A stretch of DNA of 64,000 nt from Epichloe hybrida. Lineage: Eukaryota > Ascomycota > Sordariomycetes > Hypocreales > Clavicipitaceae. Shown in pieces: positions 54,076 through 64,000 of this stretch. Location: positions 1,054,001 to 1,118,000 of the forward strand of contig JAFEKR010000015.1 of assembly GCA_019022495.1 (NCBI GenBank), written 5' to 3'. The number at the start of each line of letters is the position of its first letter. Position 1 is the stretch's first letter. The translations under genes were made by a program, and so were the position numbers. The notes beneath the pieces were generated by a model, which made no database searches, was not told where the DNA came from, and saw nothing but the letters and a program-made list of their open reading frames with translations.

Positions 54076-57000
54076 TACCCCCTATAGCTAAGATAACTAT
54101 TAAAGCTAATAATCTAAGGTATAGGAAGAGATTATAAATAATCTCTAGTGTTATAATTAGGTAGGAATCTCCCTTATACTAATTCTATAGTAGAAGTCCT
54201 TATATATTTAACCTAATAAAGGCTTTATAAAGCTATATATAGGCATCTTAGAGGTCTTTATTTAATTTACCTTAATATTACCTATTACATACTATTCTTA
54301 AATCTATATCTAATTTATATTAAGGTGCTTAAGGCTAGTTTAAAGCCTTCCTTCTATATATTTAGTAATCTAGATTATTTACTTATTATTATACTAGATA
54401 ATTAAGAGCGGCGGAACGCGTCTATTAATATTATAAAGCAGCTTACTAAGAGAAATACGCTCTTTTACACTATAATTCAGGGTAAAGAGCTTTACTTCTA
54501 TACTTAAAGTTATTATATAATATTACCTTTCAGACTTCTACTTTAGATGGAAGTTCATTAAGTTTATTATATTAATTATAGCACTATATATAATAAAAAC
54601 ATAGCCTTACGTTAACTTCTAAGTCTTAGGATCATTACTAAGTAAAGCATTTATACTAGAAAACAACATATTAAAGCTATCCGCGCCTAAATATTATAAA
54701 TAGAACTTCTTTATGTTCTAAGTATATAATAGAGCACCCTATGCTAGCTTAATATGCTTTACTAACGGATTTATTATAAAAGAGGCTAGCTTTAAAGCTA
54801 TAAATACTATATTAGGTCTTCTAATAATATAAAGGTACACTAAAGAGCCTATAATTACTTTGTAGTAGCTAATTTCTTTGTCTAAAGCTTTGTTATTATT
54901 TAGGTAAATTATAGCTATTAGGAGAGGAGCTATAATTAAGCTTTTTAACTTATTATTAATAATATTAGGAATAAACTTCTAAGCGATCTTTTAAATATAC
55001 GATTCTTGTGATAACTATATCTCTTTAGTTTCGTGATTTCTAATGATTTTAATACCTAGGAACTATTTTAATTTACCTTAGTCCTTAATGTCTAGGCTGT
55101 TTATTAATTACTTATATAATTCTTTGAATTCTACTTTAAATCTATTAGGGTATAGCATTATAATATTATCTACGTAAAAAAACAGGATAAAATCATCCTT
55201 TGTGAAGATATATAGGTTCTCTTTCCCTTAGATAAAGCTAAGCTCTAAAAGAAATCTTATTAAATAAAGAAACTAATATTAAGGAGCTTCCTATAGCCTA
55301 TATAAAGCTTTAATTATCTTCTAGAGATAACCTTTTGTGTTTATACTCTCTAGGGGCTTATAGAAGATAGGTTCTTTAAGTTCTACATGTAGGAAGGCAT
55401 TTTAAATATTATATTATTAAGTATTAAGATTATTAGCATAGTAAACCATAAGTAGTATTTATAGAGATTAAGAGGTAAGCATTATAGTGTAGTTATTAAG
55501 CTTATTCTTTAGTTATTAATTACCTTATACTACTATTTAAGCCTTAAACTCTATAACTATACCTTTTTTATTAGTTTTATATTTAAAAACCTAGCTAAGG
55601 TTAATAATTTCCTTATACTTATTAGGATTAATTAGTTCCTTAGGTATATCCTCCTAGTAGTTTAAGGATAGAAGCTTTAAAAGCTCCTTTATAATTACTT
55701 CCTTCTAGTAGTTATAATATAGTAATGCTATTACCTAGTAATAATAGGTAAATTCTAAAGGTATATCTTTAATCTATAAATTATACTAAGTTCCTTAGAG
55801 TACTATAGAGAAAGCAGAAGAAAACTATACTTACCTAGCTTTCCTTAAATCCTTTTATTAATATTTTCTAGTTATAATATTATTTAGATTAATACTATTA
55901 TTATAGGGACCGTGATTCTCTATAGTCTTACTACTCTTAGTAGTAATTTCGCTAGTCTCTATAGTAGTCTTTGCGTATTTAGCTATTATATTACTTATAA
56001 ATTTATTAATCTTATAAAATAGCGTATTATTACCTTATACCTAAAGCTCTATATTCTCTATAGTAACTAGTGCCTTATAAGAAAAGTTAGGAGAGGTTAG
56101 AAGAGCACTAATATAGCTGCTTTCTTACCCTAATATATAAGGTAGTATTTCTACTTTAAACTAATTATTTTCTTACTTTATAACTAAGGGCTAAAAGTTA
56201 TAATTCTCCTCTTCTAGGTCTATTCCTATAAGGTCTTAACTAATTTCTTTATTAAGGTCTTTAGCTTTAAGCTCTTTAAGTAGTGTAATTATTAATATCT
56301 TCTCTTTCTAGGCTAATTTAATCTCTTCTTCTAGTTTAAAGAATAAAGCCTTATTAAACTATACACACACTAATATAATAACCTTATAATTATAAAGGGT
56401 TAGAACCTAGATAATATACTAAGATTTACCCTTATAACCTATAAGGTATCTAATATAAGCTTTCTGCTCTAACTAAGGGATTAAGTTATTTAATTTAATA
56501 TGCTCTAGGGCTTTTATTATTATAGGAAACGCTTTATATCTATAAGCTTAAAGGTATAAAATTAAGGGCTTTTAGGTCTCTAATATCTGCGAATAGGTAA
56601 GGATGGTTTTCCTAGCTTAATTTCACTAAAGTTTATATAGTATAATCTATTTCCTATAATACTTAAAAGGCATTTAATTTAATAGATAAACCGCTATGTT
56701 AAATATCTTATTATTAAGTTCTAATAGGAATCTAGCCTCTAGACTTAATATATAGGCCTTTTACTTAACTATACCCCTAGATCTCTTTACCTTGCTATTC
56801 TAACTAGGTATTAAGGGAGCTGAATTATAGACTATAATGCCCGCGAGGGCTATCTTATCCTTTATATTCTCTATAAAGAGGGCCTTTTTAATATTACTAT
56901 ATAAAAATCATAGCTAAACCCTAAATTAAGTGCTTAGAAATGCTACTATTATATAGAAGCTATTATAAATCCTATCCTTTAATTTAAATAAGTAGAAGAA

Positions 57001-59071
57001 TTATATTAAGGTTATAAGGCATATAAAAACACACTAATACCTATTACTATTCTAATAAGAAGAGTTATAGTACTCTAGATTAACTAAAAGCCTATAACCT
57101 AGTCCTTAAGGAAGTTCTTTAGGTATAACCTATAATCTCTAGCGCTTAGCTTTACTTATAGCATAGATCTTATACTCTATAAGCTTAGGTCCTGTTAATT
57201 TAATACCTAAAGTTATATTTATAAGCTTTATAAAAGCCTTTTTACCTAGATAACTACTTCTATAATGCTAGAGATCTACATCTCCTCTTATAAGTAGCCT
57301 AGGAGCTTTGCTTAATATAGCGTTAGCCTCTTTTAGGTCTTCTAATAGCCTTAAAAGCATATAAAGCTTATTAATATTATATACCCTAGCTATAGGCTAA
57401 TTTTCTTTGTAGAGAAATCCCTTCTTTTAATTCCAGAAGATACCTACCTTTATTATAATTATTACTAATACTAGATTAATATGAAATTTAGGAATAAATA
57501 AAGCTATCTCTAATATAATAGTTCTCGCTCTTTACAATATAGGATTTATAATAGATATACTTATAGGCCCTTAACCTAAAGCTATATAGATTATACTACT
57601 AGCCTTAACCTCTATTACTATATCCTTATTAAATTTAGATTATTTAAACCATTAGATATTATTAAAGATATAAATATTTACTCTAGAGTTATAGAGGACT
57701 ATGTTTCTTCTTAATTCTAAGTTATTCCTAGTATTTAATAAATTCACGCTTTCCTTTAATAATTCCACGCGCTTAAAGTATATAAATAATAATATATTAG
57801 CTAACTTTTTGCCTAGAGTAATAGCTACTAAGTTATTTATAGGGTTTTATAAAGGTATAATAATCTTATTACCCTTCTTCTTTAGCTTCTAATTTATAGC
57901 CTTTAATTTCTCCTATAGGTTAGCCTTAAGATACTTCTTAATATTCTCTTTAGAGTTCTTTCTAACTTCCTAGTTCTTTAGAGTAGCTTCTAGCTTATAG
58001 AGAGCCTTAAATAAATTATAGGATTCCTACTACTTTAAGGCATCCTTTATATTATAATTTATATATCTAGGGCACTTAGGCTTCTCTAGCTTTATTAAAT
58101 TATTTAATCTATTACTTATAAGAGCATTAGTAGTCTTTAGTTCCTTTAATAGGGCCTTATAGTCTCTTTTAAACTTAGTAATAGCTTTAATTAAGCTTAT
58201 TTTCGTCCCTTTATTAAGCAGGTTATTTTACTTCTTCTAAAATAACTTATATTTACTTTAAAAAGGCATAATAAACTTATATAGTATTATCTCTTTAGTC
58301 TATTAGGTCCCTAGGTCTAGATAATTTCTCTAAAGTACTTTAATTATTATAGCTTACTTATACTAATTATAGGTACCTTTAGCTTATAAATAATTATTTA
58401 AATAGTTCTCTATAAGGATTAGTATCTTTTTTATATTTAGCTTATACTACTTATAAAGAAGTAAGAGTATTCTTTAAATATAATATTAGATAGACTCCTT
58501 CTTCTTAACCTTAGTATTAAAGTTAAGGGAATCTTAAATATTCTTTAAAAGGGTCTTATAAATATATTCCCTAATCTTTAGTATTTACTTAGCTAGATTA
58601 TAATACTTTATAAGCTTAAATTAAAGCTCCTTATATTTAAAATTAAAGTAATCCTTTATATCTTTATATACTAGCTTCTAATCCTTAAGAGCATTAGGGT
58701 TATTCTCTATAATCTCTAGTCTCTAATCCCTCTATAGGTATATAAGTATTATAGGTTCTTTAAGTAATTTAACCTTATTTAGGTTAATATACTCCTAGAC
58801 CCTATAGGATTCTATATAATTCTTAATCTATATAAACTACTTAATCTAGTCTTTCTCTAATAATAACACTATATTTAGAGTTTCTTTAGATATATTAAAG
58901 GGGAATATACTATATAAGGGAAGCGTAGGATATGTTAATTAACTATTAATTAATATAATAAGGGCGTTTATCTTGTAATATTAGTAAGCATTAATTTAAT
59001 TAATTTAACAGAGCTTAATAACCTTAAAGATAATAATAAATTTAGTAATAGAAATTACCTAGGCTTATAAC
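54076..59071 (-). pseudogene. RIP-degraded copia pol of the second element
   Basis: The RT catalytic box survives as FFYVDNII (~55,165-55,195, minus). The region 55,020-55,130 resembles 36,050-36,130 of the first copia element, so the two are related families with different LTRs. No long open frame. Gag was not placed. Confidence 0.7.
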
Positions 59072-59291
59072 TATTAGGTAGGGGTGTAGATAGATAATAA
59101 AAAGTATTCCCTTTGATTAATCAGAGGTATAGACAGCAGCTGACTTTTATACCTAAAGGGTATATAGTGCGCTATAGTAATAACTAGTCTACAGAGGTAC
59201 TTCTAATACATTCGTCTCCACCGATGTCTCATCCTAGTCAATGCGCGCCCCTCGCCCACACATCCAATGCTTCAGGGAGCTCTTCCTGACA
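59072..59291 (-). repeat. Right LTR of second copia element
   Basis: 220 bp. Outer ~95 bp (59,197-59,291) unmutated, inner part mutated. Confidence 0.9.
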
Positions 59292-59592
59292 ATAAGATAC
59301 ATCACTTATTAGATATCTTAGATGAGCAACGCGTCCCTACGCGGTCACTGACCTTGGGACAGGGGGCTTTTCACAGTGCCAAGTACAGTTCGTAAGAAAT
59401 GCCCAATGGGTTACACCGACGTCAGTTTAGGCGCTTCCCCCTTGACAAGCGACATATGTAATAATAATAATAAACCGTTGGACTTAGTACATAGTCGAGT
59501 GGGGCTCTGGCCTCCAACTTTTGTTAATGCTAGTACATACTCCGTAATCAACGACGAACGGCGGGGTATGTTCTCATGATAACAGCCTCGCC
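59292..59592. other. Spacer and promoter of the NiCoT gene
   Basis: 301 bp between the copia LTR and the transporter ATG. It contains an AATAATAATA run (59,460-59,472). No RIP signature. Confidence 0.55.
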
Positions 59593-61004
59593 ATGGCCAG
59601 CTCATCCCCAGGCGTCCAGGACGTCCGCCGGCCCATGATGAGATTCGCCCTCACCGGCCTCGCCGGCGTCCCCACCAACTCCCTCGCCATCGTAACCCTC
59701 CTCGTCGCCGTCAACCTCATCGTGTGGGCCGCCGTCGCCATCGTCCTCCGCTTCCACCCGGCGCTCATCTCGGCCGCCGCCCTGTCGTACAGCCTCGGTC
59801 TGCGCCATGCCCTCGACGCAGATCACATCTCGGCCATTGATCTCATGACCAGACGCCTCGTCAGCTTGGGCCAACGACCTGCCACCGTGGGCACCTTCTT
59901 CTCCTTGGGCCACTCGACCATTGTCATTGTTACGTGCGTGGTTGTGGCGGCCACGAGCGGTGCTTTGCGCGACCGATTCGACGGTGAGTTTTTTTTCCCG
60001 TCCAAGGACTTGAATAAACATTATACATGCGAAACGGTTTTCACTAATAACCCCCCCCCCCAGGATTCACCCGCGTAGGCAACATCATCGGCACCGCCGT
60101 CAGCGCAACCGTCCTCCTCATCCTATGCGTCGCCAACGCCTGGATTCTTTACACCCTCGTCAAGCAACTCCAAGCAGAACTTTCCCGCCGCCGCCACGGC
60201 CACGGAGAAACAGAAACTCACTTCACCGACGTCCCCAACACGCGTCACCTCAGGGCCGAAGGCGGCGGCGGCGGCGTCATGACCTGCATCTTCGACTTCC
60301 TTCTCAAGGCAGTTGACCGGCCGTGGAAAGTGTATCCCCTCGGCGTCGTCTTCGGCCTCGGCTTCGACACTTCTTCCGAGGTCGCTATTCTGGGCATCTC
60401 TAGTCTGCAGGCTCTTCGGGGCACGAGCATCTGGTTGATTCTCATCTTTCCGGTCCTGTTTACGTGTGAGTCGCTCCTTTCACCGCTTCGATTTTCTCTC
60501 TCTCTCCTTCCCGTCGTCTCCTTTTCGATTCGATGACAATACTCGGGGTCGGGCTGATTTGAAACAGCGGGCATGTGTCTAATCGATACCCTTGATGGTG
60601 CGTCCATGCTCGCGTTGTACACGTCCACGGCCTTCTCGAGAGATACCGTTGCACTGCTGTACTATCGGATTGTGCTCAGTGGAATCACCGTCGTCGTGTC
60701 CGCGTTCATCGGTGTCGTCCAGGTGCTGTCGCTGGTCCAGAACGTTGCTGGGCCCCAAGGCCCCGTGTGGGATGGAGTCTCTGCCATTGGCCATCATTTT
60801 GACATCCTTGGTGGTAGCATATGCGGCGTCTTCCTCCTAGTGGGAATCGTTGCCGTCATCTTATACCGACCCTGGAGAAGACGAATGGACCGCCGGAACC
60901 ACGGCTTGGCCACGGCCGAGGAGGAGAGCATACATGATTTCGAGGATCCTGCCTCGCCGTGTGGCCAGCCAGAGGTACCACAGCCTTCTGCCATCACAAA
61001 ATAG
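59593..61004 (+). CDS. NiCoT-family nickel/cobalt transporter
   Basis: Exons 59593-59983, 60064-60465 and 60568-61004 (409 aa). Introns are 80 bp (GTGAGT..CCCAG) and 102 bp (GTGAGT..AACAG). Joins give RFDGFTRVGN and LFTSGMCLIDTLDG. The NiCoT signature RHALDADHISAID (71-83, H-x4-D-H) is in the second membrane helix. LGHSTIV (105-111), LGFDTSSEVAIL (229-240) and the SGMCLIDTLDG motif follow, so all four family motifs are present. About eight hydrophobic segments. It imports Ni2+ and/or Co2+ across the plasma membrane; nickel for urease is the usual fungal need, which is inference here. The loop at 172-205 is Gly/His-rich. Confidence 0.92.
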
Positions 61005-61447
61005 CGTCGTCCGCTGGTACCATAGCACACATACGCGATACCAACGGACCTAGTTCTCCAAGAAGGGAAGAAATCCACGCTTTGTATAGCAATGCTACAG
61101 GCTCGGCTATATGCTGTGAATAAAAAATCACCACCCTACTTTATGCAGGCATCTTCACGCTTTAGGCTCCTGCCACGTTCTGCTCCCGCCACCTGCTCCA
61201 CCTCGGACACCTTGAACAGTTTACAAAATGCATGCCTTGTACAGGAAGCACATCGCCTCTGCAGTATGCCCTGCGCCTCCACTCTCTCCGACGGTTGCTG
61301 TATGCGAAGCGTTTTGCAGACCTCGTGCATATTTTCATCCTGCCTGACTGAGTCGACTTCCAGGAGATCCTCGCAACAATGGCACAGCCATACTCCAGGG
61401 ACTTTGAGAACCTCTCTTTTCCAGGGTCGAGTCCATTCCGACTTGCA
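61005..61447. other. Convergent 3' intergenic region
   Basis: 443 bp between converging transporter and zinc-finger genes. Only short frames. Confidence 0.5.
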
Positions 61448-62710
61448 CTAGGCCGGGATATCACCTGCGCTGAACGGGCTAGTGTCCCTGCTGTTGAAGC
61501 TGACGCTGGACTCGTCATTATCATCAATCGACGGCCTTCTTACCACAGCCGGCTTGACAGGCGCAGCTTTTCCCAAGGTGACGTTGGCTGTGTCCGAGAT
61601 GATTGAGTCAATCGATGGAAGGTGGCGTCTCTCATGAGATAGACCTGCCGTGGGGCTGAAACGCCTTGGCCGGCGCCGGGGCAGCTGCGGTTCGTTTCCG
61701 TCCTTTACAAACCCAACGAGGCCAGTGCTGAGATACTCGTTGTATTGACCGTAAACATCGCCGTCTTCATAGTCTTCATCGTCGTCGCCGTCTTCATAGT
61801 CGTCATCGTCGTCGTCGTCGTCGTCATCTTTCTCTTCCTGGGCGTGATCCACAGCCTTGTCTTGTGGAGGGTTTGGAGGACAGACAGACAATCCAGCTCG
61901 AGAGCGTGGTACTGATGGGCCCAAAGAAGGCTCGTGATGTTCGCTCGGTTTTGCAGAGAACAGTGAAGGCTCACTTGATGACTTTGGAGGTGTCGTGGGC
62001 TCCCCAGAAACACCGCCATTCGCTAGCAAAACAGCCGTTCTCCATCCCTCGCCCAAGCTCTCATTCTGTGCAGGGTTGTTAAGGGTTGGAGGACTGAAAT
62101 ATTCGGCTGGCGATACTCCTCCAGTCAAGCGCATCAAATCCTCGTCAGCATCAGCTGGGTCAAAACCGGGGCTGGTCACTCTGGGGACATCCGGACGTGG
62201 ACCAGTGTGAGATGCTCCAATATGATGATCCAAATCCATCTGTCTGGGAAATACCTCGTCACACCAAGGGCATTTGACTTGCAAAGACAGTTGATGACGA
62301 GCTTGAATAGTTGCCACGTCAGTCGTGTTTTCCGATGACTCGTCTATGGATTCTAATCGAGTGTGCCGGTAAATAATCGTAGAGCCAAATGATGACACGT
62401 TTCTGGATTCTAATTGAGCGCGCCGGCGAAGAGTCTTAGAGCCTAAGAAGCTTCGCTCGGCCCGACGCCGTTTAGTCCGCTCGCTGATGAGAGCCACTGA
62501 AGAAACTCTGAGTACTGTTGGACCGCCTGCTGAAAGGTTTACACTAGAGTCCATAGCTCCCAATGTCCTCATCTCATCGGGCGACAGCTCCTGATCATCA
62601 TTGTCAGCATTAACGTGCTCCAGGAACCGGCTCGTAGAATGCCCTCCGGAGCCTTGCTCTTGTTCCTGCTGATCATTGTTTGATAACCGCCGACGCGTTG
62701 CCTTGAGCAA
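61448..62710 (-). CDS. C2H2 zinc-finger protein with acidic region, hypothetical
   Basis: A 420-codon frame. The first codon of the open stretch is not ATG (TTG at 62710) and an in-frame stop lies just upstream. The true start is therefore either an upstream exon, possibly with an ATG near 62,739, or ATG 62572 (374 aa). One zinc finger is seen: CPWCDEVFPRQMDLDHHIGASH-type, C147-x2-C150-x12-H163-x4-H168 in frame numbering. A basic segment RTKRRRAERS (~79-88) may act as a nuclear signal. A long Asp/Glu/Tyr run (about residues 288-314) is encoded by an ATC-type trinucleotide repeat. It may be a nuclear regulator; the target is unknown. Confidence 0.65.
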   Translation of the reverse strand: MLKATRRRLSNNDQQEQEQGSGGHSTSRFLEHVNADNDDQELSPDEMRTLGAMDSSVNLSAGGPTVLRVSSVALISERTKRRRAERSFLGSKTLRRRAQLESRNVSSFGSTIIYRHTRLESIDESSENTTDVATIQARHQLSLQVKCPWCDEVFPRQMDLDHHIGASHTGPRPDVPRVTSPGFDPADADEDLMRLTGGVSPAEYFSPPTLNNPAQNESLGEGWRTAVLLANGGVSGEPTTPPKSSSEPSLFSAKPSEHHEPSLGPSVPRSRAGLSVCPPNPPQDKAVDHAQEEKDDDDDDDDDDYEDGDDDEDYEDGDVYGQYNEYLSTGLVGFVKDGNEPQLPRRRPRRFSPTAGLSHERRHLPSIDSIISDTANVTLGKAAPVKPAVVRRPSIDDNDESSVSFNSRDTSPFSAGDIPA

Positions 62711-63103
62711 AGGCTTTATCTCCTAGGGCAACCCAAATGGCATCGTTGCGTGAAGGCGGGTGGTAGGTAGGTTGTGGAGATTGGGAGGTGGTGAGTCGCT
62801 TAAAACGAGTGTCACAAATAATGGTGGTTTAAATGTGTAGAGGACCAGAATGCTATCAAGAAGGTGTGGGAGAGAAAGTGGCAAATCTAATGATCCATTG
62901 GAGTCTTTGTGTAACTAGTCAATGAACCGAAACTTGGTTTAACAAACGACAGCCCAAAGAGGAAGTCTGGTGGTTCCAGGGAAGGCATCATTGTACGGGC
63001 TACCAGGAAGGAAAGAGCTGGGCTGTACTCCGTACTCCGTACGGATCATACTGCGTGGCATGTGACGGCTCATTTGATGGCTGGATGGTGGCTGGATGCT
63101 GGG

Positions 63104-63180
63104 TGATGACTGATGACTGATGACTGATGACTGATGACTGATGACTGATGACTGATGACTGATGGCTGATGGCTGATGGA
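63104..63180. repeat. (TGATGAC)n microsatellite
   Basis: Eight perfect 7-bp units (63104-63159) followed by three degenerate ones (TGATGGC/TGATGGA). The 7-bp period spans three frames. Confidence 0.9.
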
Positions 63181-63472
63181 TGACATGCGAAGATCGGAGG
63201 TGCCTTATCGCGCCTGGCCTTATCGCAGAACCCCATTGCGCCGTATTAACGCAGGCCGGTAAGTTGAAACCCATCAAGCTTCGACGCTTGCATCAACAAT
63301 TTGCATCAGCGCCATCCCGGCTGCCTGCCTGCCTTGCCTCACTTCGCCTTTCCATCTGCCTCAACCGCGTCTCCCTCCACCCATCCCAATACTGTCCGGC
63401 GTTCAAAATCAATCACCATGTAGCATCATCTCTTCTCCATCGTATTTCTTGTATACATCCATCACCCATCGA

Positions 63473-63500
63473 ACTATATAAATATATATATTTATTTATT
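63473..63500 (+). promoter_or_regulatory. TATA-like region of ATG17
   Basis: CTATATAAATATATATATTT lies ~65-90 bp upstream of the ATG at 63564. Confidence 0.4.
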
Positions 63501-63563
63501 CACAGCCCATCTCGAACTGCAGCGAACCGAACCGAATCCCTGATCGAGTACTCGATTGCAATC

Positions 63564-64000
63564 ATGGCGGCCTCGCCAGCCGCTTCCTCTCGTCGCAGCG
63601 CAGGCTCCTCGTCTGGCTCGCTGAAGCGCTCAGATGATTATCAACAAAAACCACCGTTCATTCCCATAGATACGCTTGTCAATCATTTGCTTGTTGCCAA
63701 GCGTTCCCTGTCATCCATGAATCACGTCCTGCGAGCGAACGAACTTGCGACCTCGGCCCGCCAATCTCACCAAGAGACGCTGCTGCTAGCTGCCCAGACG
63801 ACTTTTGTCCGCAACTCGATGCTCGATCAAGTCACTATTCTCATGCGTGTGTGGAAAAGTCTACAACCCACCTACGAATGGGGAAAACGGGACTTCAAGA
63901 AACTCGTCAAGGCCATGGATGAGGTAGATGCGGACTTGACTGGCACCATACACATGCTGCGAGACACCCAAGTGCAAAGCGTTCTACAGCCCAACGACAG
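63564..64000 (+). CDS. ATG17: Atg17 autophagy scaffold, N-terminal part (runs off window)
   Basis: 145 codons plus two bases, ending at the window edge; intact so far. After a Ser-rich leader, [51 protein letters not shown] and [19 protein letters not shown] match the N-terminal helices of fungal Atg17. Atg17 is the coiled-coil dimeric scaffold of the Atg1 kinase complex (with Atg13, Atg29 and Atg31) at the phagophore assembly site. The missing C-terminal part should be a long coiled coil. Start: ATG at 63564, preceded by a CGATTGCAATC context. Confidence 0.85.
   Translation, partial: MAASPAASSRRSAGSSSGSLKRSDDYQQKPPFIPIDTLVNHLLVAKRSLSSMNHVLRANELATSARQSHQETLLLAAQTTFVRNSMLDQVTILMRVWKSLQPTYEWGKRDFKKLVKAMDEVDADLTGTIHMLRDTQVQSVLQPND

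Larger units (their letters stand above)
53856..59291 (-). mobile_element. Second full-length Ty1/copia LTR retrotransposon, RIP-inactivated
   Basis: 220-bp LTRs at 53856-54075 and 59072-59291 are flanked by ATAAG (53851-53855 and 59292-59296). Minus orientation: polypurine tract (TATAGGGGG) abuts the left LTR at ~54,076-54,085. A primer-binding-like TTATAAGCCTAGG abuts the right LTR just left of 59,072. The RT box reads FFYVDNII on the minus strand at ~55,165-55,195. Confidence 0.9.
62711..63563. other. Divergent promoter region between zinc-finger and ATG17 genes
   Basis: 853 bp. It contains the TGATGAC microsatellite (63,104-63,180) and, nearer ATG17, an AT-rich TATA-like stretch (63,473-63,500). 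Confidence 0.6.

Noticed and set aside
63104..63180. Short-period array as a regulatory element
   Set aside because: A simple 7-bp microsatellite; no known binding motif beyond the repeat itself.

Overview
The window is nuclear DNA of a filamentous ascomycete. Genes have short introns (51-102 bp) with GT..AG borders, and GC-balanced gene islands alternate abruptly with very AT-rich blocks. Inside those blocks CpA/TpG is almost absent, and Gln and Trp codons of transposon proteins have become TAG/TAA. That is the signature of repeat-induced point mutation (RIP). The gene set (GH62 arabinofuranosidase, GT90 CAP10-like protein, Atg17, Scs3/FIT, Apa2-like, NiCoT transporter) fits a Sordariomycete, possibly Hypocreales; the species is not determined.

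Layout. (1) 1-10,930 is a RIP block. It holds a complete Ty3/gypsy chromovirus (18-8187, 267-bp LTRs, target duplication CTATA) with an intact 352-bp miniature LTR element (TRIM, 5021-5372) nested in its integrase, then a gag relic and a head-to-tail ~334-bp duplication. (2) 10,930-34,850 is a gene island: MRH-domain sorting receptor, SANT/Myb-like factor, Ap4A phosphorylase, Scs3/FIT2, secreted alpha/beta hydrolase, MBL-fold protein, Doc-like Fic protein, two tandem box C/D snoRNAs, a small membrane ORF, a 0.75-kb minisatellite and a GH62 enzyme. (3) 34,852-40,277 is a complete RIP-mutated Ty1/copia element on the minus strand (233-bp LTRs, duplication AACAA). (4) About 40,860-48,450 is a RIP block with a minus-strand Helitron relic (HUH Rep plus Pif1-type helicase) and three 51-bp hairpin repeats beyond its 3' side. 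(5) 48,450-53,850 is a small gene island: Ldh2-type oxidoreductase, hotdog thioesterase and GT90 protein, all on the minus strand. (6) 53,856-59,291 is a second complete minus-strand copia element (220-bp LTRs, duplication ATAAG). (7) 59,300-64,000 holds a NiCoT Ni/Co transporter, a C2H2 zinc-finger protein, and the first exon of ATG17 running off the end.

The genes are ordinary single fungal transcription units and do not form a pathway cluster; no secondary-metabolite core gene is visible. The most unusual material is in the mobile DNA. The TRIM interior looks like a tRNA-derived Pol III unit. Both copia elements landed in the centre of short palindromes. In all three large LTR elements RIP stops roughly 90-130 bp inside the outer edge. 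A minisatellite is stop-free over long stretches of several frames. All intron positions and joined protein lengths are my reading of splice signals and family conservation, not of transcripts.
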